Assembly: GCF_910592395.1 (NCBI RefSeq)
Contig: NC_088322.1
Coordinates: forward strand, 7,747,431 to 7,811,430
Origin: Lineus longissimus
Taxonomy: Eukaryota > Nemertea > Pilidiophora > Heteronemertea > Lineidae
Length of the DNA: 64,000 bases
Reading direction: 5' to 3'
Positions 55,465 through 64,000 of the stretch are shown piece after piece. The notes beneath the pieces are model-generated. The model made no database searches and was not told the DNA's origin. It worked only from the letters and a program-made list of their open reading frames with translations. Numbering within the stretch: the stretch's first letter is position 1; each line of letters opens with the position of its first letter. A program made the translations under genes and the position numbers.

Positions 55465-55735
55465 GCCTCATAGCCCAGTGTTTGACACTGCTGGCTACTG
55501 CCCAAAAGGGCCCAGGTTCCAACCAGGAGAGTACCCAGGATCGGATTTGCATCCTCTGAGTGAGACTTTGAAAACCTAAGCCAATGCTCCTTGAATAGAT
55601 CTTGTGAGCAAGCAAAAGACCTTACCAAGTGACAAATGATAGAGTCTACCTCTGGCCGAAGACAGATGGGCCCGATTCTCGTAATCTTGCATACACAGAA
55701 CAAGAGCCCCAAATCCATGGGAATTATATTACTTG
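55465..55735 (+). repeat. tRNA-headed SINE candidate
   Basis: GCCTCATAGCCCAGTGTTTG (A-box TAGCCCAGTGT) with GGTTCCAACC 50 nt downstream at 55515-55524. The same head is present at 3082 with equal spacing. The right boundary is uncertain. Confidence 0.5.
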
Positions 55736-57599
55736 TTTGCCTAGCTGTCTATATGTGACATTCCACGCTATTAGTCACCCTGTGTTTTAATTTGATATAT
55801 CCAAGATAGGGCCTCCTACAGTGCTTCCAATCTATGTCAATTTGATTGCTAATTGACAGCTGCCAATCAAACTATATGATTGGGTCTAATTTACACAAAT
55901 GATTTGAATGTGCTCTGTGTTGTGTATAGGTGCTTTGGGACCAAAGTCCATCTCAAGTGGAGCAAAATTCCTCCACATCTGTCTACACAGGTGTACATAA
56001 TATTATAGTGTGAGTCGTGAGTACAATGCCAATGGATGCTTTATGCAATTGGCCTGCATTGTCTACTTCTAAGAGGCCCCTGACAGTCAGGCCAGGGGGA
56101 GGGGGGCTGAAGAATGGGGCCAATTTATGTTCTTCCATGGTTGGCCTCCAGTTGCGACCAAAATTATGTCCCCAACTCTCAAACACCGGGTTCAAGCCCC
56201 CCCCCCATTCCCTGGTTGGGGCTACATATAGGAGTCAAATTAGTAGTCTTCAGAGTATACACAATTACATGTAGGGGCCTAGGCTGTGGTCAATACAGCA
56301 AAAATTAGGTTGCTCATACTAATAGAAGAGAGCTATAGTCTCATTTCACTGTGGTGCAAACTGTGAAACAATTGGATACCAATCAACTGGTAAATAGATA
56401 GACTCCCTTTAAACTACAAGCCTTCATTGATTTAGTTGTGTGTGTCCTGATTGGTTTTGAATGGGTCAGGTTATCTCTTCTCAGAAGAGGGCCTGATGTA
56501 ATTACTCAATTAAACCATTGTTGGTAGGGAAAATAATCTATTACAAGACTTTATCAATTTTTTAAATCAATATTTGATAATTTTGTATGTTGACAATCAA
56601 ATGATTGACATAATAAAAATGGGGCCCATAAAAATGAGTGGTAGAACATGAAATGCGGCTGGTCTCAAACATGTTACAGTTTGAGGGGGGGATGTCCAAT
56701 TGTGAGAATAGCTGGAGTCTGCCTGTAGAGTGATTTATGCCTTGTGTCTAGAATGAAGTGAATGGCATAATTTATGGATATTTTGCACTTGGTCGGGTCA
56801 GTCCAGGAGAAGCATGTAAAACGGCCCAGTGTTATGCTGTGTGATAAATACACTGCTAATGCAAAAGTGATGATTCAGTGTAAAATATTCAGGGTGTTAA
56901 AAAATGCAAACTGTCGTGGATGGTTTGTTGAAATAGCTGGTTTTATAGCATACAGATTGTCACTATCATAAAGCCGGGGTTCCAATGACTGCGGGCAATT
57001 AAGTTGGCCGAAATCTTTGATTTGGGAATGGATGTACCAAAAAGGGTTTCAGTGAATAACAACACTAAGTACCCTCAATCTAACCGTTATGGAAACCACT
57101 CGAAAAGTTACTATGGCTGTGCCAGGGAGGCCTATAAGCATCTTGACACACAAGGCTTCGGCAGATTGCAGTGCCCTCCAGAGGTACCCTAGTGATTCAG
57201 CAAGAAATCTGAATAGGCCAGGCTGAAAAGGGCACCGCTGAAAAAGGCAAGGTTCAAATGGAAATGCATTAGACACTTGTAAAAGAAGGCAGGTAAGGGC
57301 ACAAAGAGGCAATCCAAAAAAGGCTGGGCGCTGTGCCCTGCTCAAACTCTAGCTGAAACACTAACCCCAGAGTGCTGCCAGTAGGCCTACCAGCAGTTTG
57401 CGTTGCTCGACTGTGGAGCATATAACTACCAGTATAAGAATATGATAATGATCTTCACCATCTTCAAATGACATGACAGAGTCATGCTTTTTGTGTCAAA
57501 ATTGGCCATACTTTTCACTAATTCCTGCCAATCTACAAATAATCACAATTTTCCATAATTTTCGGCAACATCATTGTTATTGCACTAGTATTTTTCTCC
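55736..57599. other. Non-coding, no gene seen
   Basis: AT-rich with G- and C-runs near 56095-56105 and 56199-56207. No exon recognised. Confidence 0.45.
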
Positions 57600-57835
57600 G
57601 TAATGATCTGATCTGATCGCTTTGCCCGTCAAATAAACACCACAGCCGCAAAATCGCATTTCTCTCCTTAACAGCTGTGCCGACAAGTTACAGAAATAAT
57701 ATGCATTTCCGTGACATCTTCCGTGATTTTTACGTCATTTTCTACGCCATTATCGCAATCCCTCGCCCATTTATCTGTGTAATTCGCCATGATCCCGTCA
57801 GGTAACGTCGGCCATAAATCAGCGCCATGTTAAAC
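57600..57835. promoter_or_regulatory. Motif-dense non-coding stretch, candidate enhancer
   Basis: Balanced composition in an otherwise AT-rich flank, with an E-box in TTAACAGCTGTGCC, an octamer-like ATATGCATTTC, a tandem CCGTGACATC/CCGTGATTTT pair and CATAAATCAGC. This is suggestive only; no cross-species comparison is available here. Confidence 0.2.
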
Positions 57836-59163
57836 TGGGATACCATGATGTCCTATAGAGATTTATGTCCACTGGATGGTGCAGAGTCACCACTGGCTGT
57901 TACATCCAGGACACTGCTTCCCACTTCCGTATCTGGTCAATGACCGTACCATAGTTTAACCCTTTATGATCATGGAATATTTTGATCTTATAATTGAAAT
58001 ATGTTTGACGGAAGTTGAGATGATATAGTGAAATAATCACAATATTATGTTCACAGGAATATTTGCAGGTACAGGTCATGGGTGGTATAGGCCAACATCA
58101 GTCCAAAGCGGTGGTGGGGGGGAGCAGGAGGTTCGCCGTTGATCCATTCTGGTACAGGGACTCCTGTTGGTGGTAAATGGTAAAGCCCTGTTCTCTTGTT
58201 CCAGCTACAAGATAGTATTCCATCCTGTTGAGACATATTTCTTGAAGAGGGCACAACCCTACTTTTGACGAGTGGTGCCTCCTGCAGTTAGATTTTGGAA
58301 CTGAAGATAGTTTCAAAATGGTCAAGTTGGCTTCTGTTTATTTCTGTTTTATGAAAACAAAACGTTTCATGCCTGTCATAAAAGTCACTATTAGTCAATG
58401 TCAGTTTATTTTCACGATGTTGTTTGTAAAAGAGAGAGGAATTGCAATCCAGTGACCATAACAGATAGATGTCTGTACGTTTTTTTGAAAGGACAAGTGC
58501 CTTGATATAATGCCAGGCCCGCATAATAGTGATTCTTTGTACATGTAGGTGGTGTAACTGACTGACTAAAGATACAGAAGTATGAACAAATAGTTGACAG
58601 ACAATGTGTAGATCATCCAAAGATTGCCACTACACTGAAACATTGTAATGAGGATTACATGCATCAGTGCCGGCCTGGCATTATCTCGATAACACCCTTC
58701 CTTTAAAACCTAACAATTATTGGAAGCATGTGGTCTTGACAGAGGAACATACTCGGGGGTCAGTCATAGACGAGTCCCTGACAAAGAGTTTACAAGGCCA
58801 AGGTTAACTTTATCAGAAAAATTCCACCACACTCCGCCTCAACCATGCAAACTGCATTTACTTGTAACATTCCTTGACTCCGCAGTTCGATATACAATAC
58901 ATGTGATTAACCATAGCGCATCAGACCCCGCTACATCGTCGTTATCTCCGTTATACACGGCTTCAAGAATCCTCAGGAGACGGTGCGATCCGTCGAATCA
59001 GAATGGATGTGACAGGTCATGTGGAGCCGACGTCAAGTTAAATCGCTTGCGGAATCCCTTCGGAATTGGTTCAAAATGAACTCGCATATATACTTGTTTA
59101 GATCATTTGATTATTTTTTGAACTGGTGAGTTTTGGGAATAGGCTATTTCATAGATAATAATT
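57836..59163. other. Non-coding, no gene seen
   Basis: The open frame 58720-59079 (119 codons) has no recognised motif or splice context. Confidence 0.45.
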
Positions 59164-59500
59164 GGAAAAGGTCTGTTGAGTTGGTCACTAAATTAGGGTG
59201 CGGATATTGGGAGGCCGCGATCCAGAAACCGGTCTCGGGCCTTGCATCATAATTTGGAGATGCGTTATTATAAGTAGATAATCCGGAAAGGTCAAAGTTG
59301 ATTACTATTAGGTTTGGGGATGGGGATGGGGAAAAGGTCAGTTGAGTTGATCACCATGTTATGTTGTTAGGCATGGGAATTTTAGGAGGCTGGGCCCCAG
59401 AAACCGCTCTCGGGCCTCGCACCTTGGATATGCGTCGTCATAAACTAATAGCCGGGAAAGGTCAAGGTTGGTCACTTTTATAGTTGTGGCCAAATTTCAA
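59164..59500 (+). repeat. Imperfect tandem duplication, about 167-bp unit
   Basis: GGAAAAGGTCTGTTGAGTTG at 59164 recurs as GGAAAAGGTCAGTTGAGTTG at 59330. The following CAGAAACCGGTCTCGGGCC/CAGAAACCGCTCTCGGGCC and GGAAAGGTCAAAGTTGATTA/GGAAAGGTCAAGGTTGGTCA blocks stay in register at offsets of 166-169 nt. Confidence 0.8.
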
Positions 59501-62424
59501 TGTCGAGTGATAAGTTTTTGGTTCTGGGGATGAGGATGGGGGAGCTGGAATGGGTCAAGGGGAGCTGATGGGGTATTGAATATCAGGAGAGAAAAAAGGG
59601 AGTCCCGTTTCACAACAAACCAAAATACCGACCAGAAAGAGTTGATATTTTCCGTAGATTTCTTAAATCACACTGAACGGTTGAATCTGTTAAGTTCCCG
59701 TATCAATTTCACAACAAAATGTTCGACCATATTCCTGCCTTTGATCGCACAAGATTTTCCCGGTGTTGATGTCATGATGCACCTTGTAGCAAACACTCGC
59801 CGGCATTCCGATCGTTTACACGGCATACCTGCAATCGGTACGATCAACCCCAGATGGAGGCTGATGGCGTTTGATCTCAGTAGCGGCATAGCCTACACGT
59901 ACCCGGGTGCGTACGGCGATATGTCGTTATCGAGACCGGATGAAGATGATTGCTTAGGAATTTAGAAGATTCTGATTTCTTCTTGTTTTTGTTTATTTAT
60001 GCCATGGGTTCAAACAGAAGACAAAATAATGACTAGCTATGAGTTCTCAATGTAAGATGACCCATCACAACCAAAATGGGGAGCACATTTTGAGCTTTAA
60101 AGTTAGCCACATTTTCATATAGCTGAGGTTCCAGGCCGAGTTTTGATACTACTTCATCTTTGTGTCTTTTGTGGTGCCAGAGGTATTCATTCCATATGTA
60201 GGAGGAAACCAGATATGTTTGCCAGTATTGTTTGGAGAATAATGACAATGCATCAGACATTTTCCTTTGAGAGAACTACACAAGAATTGCTTTAAAATCA
60301 TGTTTGAAATTTAGCCAAATTGGCAGAACACGAATATGAGGCTTATTGTGTCAAAATCTAAAAGTGTATTAAAGCGGACATGATTTTATAATGTCAGTGA
60401 TTGCTCAATACTACATGTATACTGATCCAATTTGATGTGATGGGTCATTTATTTCAAAACATATTTCAAAACGATATACGATACGGTGGTACACTTATTG
60501 CCTAGCCTCAGTGTGCATTGATGTGTACCACAAGCACTTTTCAACACTACAGGGGCATAACTGTATCACTTTACCTTATTTAATTTGTATCTCTGGGTGT
60601 GATACACAAGCTAATCAAATCTAGTATCCCAATGAATTTAACTAAATTCAAATAGCGATAAGAATTATTGCAATAGAATACATTCAAGGGCAATTACAGC
60701 TGCTGCTGTTCAATTTTAATCAAAATGTTGGCACTTCAAGAAGTGCTAACGCACACAACAAGTTTTAATTGAAAAGCAATGTTTTCCTCTCCAAGTGCTC
60801 TTTGAACAGCCCACTATTCATGTCATATTTTTCAATTCGATATAAAAATGCTCAATTCCTTGTGTTCTCGTAAGGAAATGAATAATGAAGTCAAAAAGTT
60901 TATTATGTGATTCATAATGACAATTAGGTTCCTTTGTCTCCATGGGTGGTGATGACATGGATGATATGGGGTGTGGCAATTAAGAAAACTTGGCAATTAA
61001 GATGCATTAGAGAATCCAAGTCACGAAGTTTTAACCCTATCAAATTACTCCGCATATAAAACATTTGGTAATGGGTGCCACATAGCAAAATGGAGAGGTG
61101 AATTTTGAATATATTGTCCAAATTCCAAAATTTCTTGCTCATTTTCAGATTTTCTGAGGAAGGGTTAAGTTTTCTTTTAAAAATCAATAAATAATTTTTC
61201 CAAAATGCTTTCTTTCTTCTGAAATATGGTGAATGACCCCTCCTGAGAGAGATTTTGCACTTAAACCTATCTGAATTGGCTCCCAGTTTTACATTGCAAA
61301 CATGTCTTTTTTGATTGCAAACAAACTCACCTCATCAAGTCTTAAGGGGGGACATCCCCTCCTGAGTCTTAGGAAACACTGGGTTCTTCCTTGATTTCGA
61401 AAACTGCCTAAATTCAGGGGTCCTTTTATTCATTCACCTTTCACTTTTGAATGGAGGGAGTTCAACCCTTAAAATCAACAGCTGACGTAATTATCTCTAT
61501 TGTTATTCTGTTTACTATCAACACCCGCCATCTTATACCAGTTGTCTTCATTGTAAGAAAGCCAAGATAATTCGGCCGGGCAGACAATGGCGGCCATCTT
61601 GGATAAACACTCCGATGCTTGAATAACTGCATGCTTCCGTTTTACGCTGTCTTCAGTTGGAATACCCAGAAAGACACTCGCCAGTCAAAATGCAAATTTT
61701 CCCCATTGAAATGCGGAAGGTGTCAGATTGGAAAATGCGCGATTATTGGCTGATGGATTCTGGGATACCACCACCGGAAAGCATCTGTCAATGTTATCTC
61801 AAGTTCTCTCGATACAGTCTTTAGAATTCAAACGGCAGTTTATCGAAAATTTGGCCAGCATCAGTTTTTGTTTAGATTAGGATATTCCACAGATCTCATT
61901 AAAATGGTCGTAAATGCAGATGGTGCATTCTTGGATTTTGGCAGAAACCCTTCTTGCCTTGTTATCATTTTGGATTTTAGCGTTGATTTAAAAGGTGACA
62001 ATTTGACATCGACAATTTCCTGAGCTGTCAATTAAATGCGACGAGATAAGAAATTATTGCCAATAAAATTATCGCTTTTGTGGTAAGAATTAATCAGATT
62101 AAAAGAAGTTCAAGGTTTTATTTAGTTGAGGTCTCCATTGAAAATCTCACCAAAATAAATGGTGACACCAAGATACACGTCAGTGTTTTTTTCCCAATGT
62201 CGTGGTCATCGCTTGCCTGGCTGATATTTATAAGGAAAAGTGATACAATTAAAGCCCAAGTACAATTGCAGCCCGTAAAGTGTAGAAAACAGCTGCCAGT
62301 GCACATTTATTCACACTACAGAGGCTATAATTGTACTACGGCAATCATTGTACCACCTGACCATACATGTTGGCCGGGGGGGGGGGGGGGCACATATATA
62401 TAGCCGCGAAAATGATAGTCATGA
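59501..62424. other. Non-coding; one motif-dense stretch
   Basis: 61480-61620 carries CAGCTGACGTAATTA, GTTTACTATCAACA and a palindromic ATGGCGGCCAT (YY1-like core), and 61980-62080 has several TAAT cores; both are possible regulatory DNA. A 15-G run at 62376-62390. The 129-codon open frame at 59576-59965 has no recognised domain. Confidence 0.35.
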
Positions 62425-62839
62425 TCATCATCACATTGCAAGTTTTAAGATCATTTTCTGGTCTTTCACCGCTCTACAATAAGCTTTCAGTGCTCTGTTC
62501 TCAACGCTATTTTCCATTTTCCCGATATCCAGCATCACGTCTGCAAGCTACACCGGCGAAAATGATAGTCTGATATATATTACTCTTTCAGGATTGTCAA
62601 AACCCTAAATTACACAAACCAGCAAAATAAAATGGCGACAAATTTACCCGGGTTCACAACATAGTCTGCAGAGAAGATTCTTTGTTCGTGGACAGTCGTC
62701 ATCATCATCACATTGCAAGTTTTAAGATCATTTTCTGGTCTTTCACCGCTCTACAATAAGCTTTCAGTGCTCTGTTCTCAACGCTATTTTCCATTTTCCC
62801 GATATCCAGCATCACGTCTGCAAGCTACACCGGCGAAAA
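62425..62839 (+). repeat. Pair of identical 138-bp direct repeats, 277 bp apart
   Basis: 62425-62562 and 62702-62839 are identical by reading, from TCATCATCACATTGCAAGTT to CACCGGCGAAAA. In addition CGAAAATGATAGTC occurs just before the first repeat (62407-62420) and again at its end (62557-62570). The 139 bp between the repeats is unrelated. No coding function. Confidence 0.93.
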
Positions 62840-63734
62840 GAACAACGCCCGCTTGCCATTTTCCTCTGAATACCCTCCAAATATAACTCAATGTTTTTGC
62901 CGATCCCATCTTGATTCCCAGCAGAATTACGGCGATATATAACTGACAGCACACAAGCCACTCGTAGAATCGCTCAAATCGTGCGTTTGTGTCGCCATGG
63001 CAACCCTTGCCATTTCCTCTCGACAATTGGTACGGCACTGTTCTGTGCTTACACGTGTGGGATCTAGCTTATTGTGTAGAAATTTTAATGGAATTGAGTG
63101 TATAATCAAATAATGGCACTTCTCAAATAGGGTCTTTTAATATCTAACTCTGTCGTCGAGCTCAGTCATCTAGTCCTTGTTTACGTTGAGAACATGTTCC
63201 AAGATACATGTATGTTGAATTGTAGTGTTTTCTGCTCAGTTCATCAAGAGGCTTTTGGGCCCAGTGTACAACGTTGTTATAATAAAAGAAATCACTTATT
63301 TTCAAAATCATTATTTTCAAAATTGATTATTAATAAAGTATATTTGGCTCTATGAGAGATTGAAAAAATATCCATGAGCACTTTCTGCTCTTTACAGCAT
63401 CATCGGAATGTGAGCAAAATGTGAGCTTACACTGTTATTTACGTTTCAAAATCACGTCAGCTGTTGTCATGATTGTAATCATATGTGCATGACAAATTTC
63501 AGATATCCTCATAACACACCTTTTACTGTAAAAAGATACTTTCACTCTTTTTCTGGTGTCAATTTGTATTTGATTGCTAATATTTGTTTCCATTTTATCA
63601 TTGCAGACAAAATGGTAAGTTCCATGAAAAGATAATCAGAGGTGTTCATCAGGTAGGTTGTGTCTAGTAAGTTCATATAGCTCTTGTAATCACGTATCAT
63701 CATCCATCTGTTGTATATTCGTCCGTGAGTAGGG
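62840..63734. other. Non-coding, no gene seen
   Basis: Nothing recognised apart from AT-rich spacer. The short frame 62784-63038 (minus) overlaps the direct repeat and has no domain. Confidence 0.45.
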
Positions 63735-64000
63735 CACATTTCATATCCACCTGGGTAATTTATATTTGTGCACGTGAACCCCAGGTCAAATGACCTCAGA
63801 CAAAAAATTTCAAAATCCTTACTCAAGGATTATCATATACATCTGATAGATTCAAATAACGGGCTTAGAAATGTCCGTATACAAGAAACGTGATGACCTT
63901 CACCTTCTTTTTATCAAGGTAATTGAAAATGCAACAGCTTGCCCATATTATCATCCATAGCATTACCATTCCACCTTGACCTCCTTTTTATCAAGGTCAT
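63735..64000 (+). mobile_element. Hairpin/(GTC)n repeat family, copy 3 (cut by window end)
   Basis: Contains AGGGCACATTTC, TTGTGCACGTGAACCCCAGG then TCAAATGACCTCAGAC, and ends with TTGACCTCCTTTTTATCAAG GTCA. These blocks are in the same order as in the internal units at 9910-10810 (GGCACGTTTC, GTACACATGTACCCCTTGGT, CAGGTGATCTCAGG, GACCTCCTTTTCAAGGTC). The 5' hairpin and microsatellite are not visible here. Confidence 0.5.

Noticed and set aside
59576-59965. 129-codon plus-strand frame
   Set aside because: No domain, no upstream exon in phase, and it directly follows a tandem repeat.
63599-63626. Possible 8-nt microexon (CATTGCAG, ACAAAATG, GTAAGT)
   Set aside because: Good splice words but no adjoining exons and no gene in this region.

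Overview
This window is eukaryotic and reads as part of a marine invertebrate (bilaterian) nuclear chromosome. Genes have GT-AG introns, intergenic DNA is AT-rich and TE-rich, TACATGTA-type words are frequent, and many short TE families are present. I cannot fix the phylum; a lophotrochozoan or invertebrate deuterostome fits best.

Two host genes are clear, both on the + strand. (1) Positions 1-4313 carry the 3' part of a PFTAIRE-type cyclin-dependent kinase (CDK14/15 family): eight exons that join in frame from the middle of the kinase N-lobe to the stop, with intact HRD, DFG and activation-segment motifs. Possible extra 3' exons lie at 10968-11053 and 11938-11979, ahead of an AATAAA at 12174. 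(2) Positions 34156-35877 carry a complete, intronless Frizzled receptor of the Fz1/2/7 subfamily: signal peptide, ten-cysteine CRD, seven membrane segments and KTINSW. The order and orientation CDK14/15 then Frizzled match human CDK14-FZD1 and CDK15-FZD7, so this looks like an old linkage of Wnt-pathway genes.

The roughly 22 kb between the two genes has filled with mobile DNA. The main element is a near-complete DIRS-type tyrosine-recombinase retrotransposon (14409-20965), with inverted terminal repeats, an internal complementary region at 20608-20705, gag, RT/RNase H with a methyltransferase-like tail, and a tyrosine recombinase broken by a single-base frameshift. Next is a 2.63-kb pogo-like DNA transposon (26028-28658) with perfect 29-bp inverted ends, TA flanks and a dead transposase. 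An eroded, AT-rich coding block of unknown family lies on the minus strand at 29259-30498. Around these are several MITE families, a repeat family with a 5' hairpin and a (GTC)n tract (9771-10943, 25241-25996, and part of one at 63735-64000), tRNA-headed SINE candidates and several tandem arrays, including a 40-bp minisatellite about 1 kb upstream of Frizzled.

Downstream of Frizzled, 35.9-64 kb looks like a gene-poor flank: a probable long 3'UTR, a few tandem and direct duplications (one pair of 138-bp repeats is identical), scattered TE fragments and some motif-dense non-coding stretches. I found no convincing host gene, tRNA gene, rRNA or CRISPR array there. Small open frames in this part look like chance and were mostly left out.
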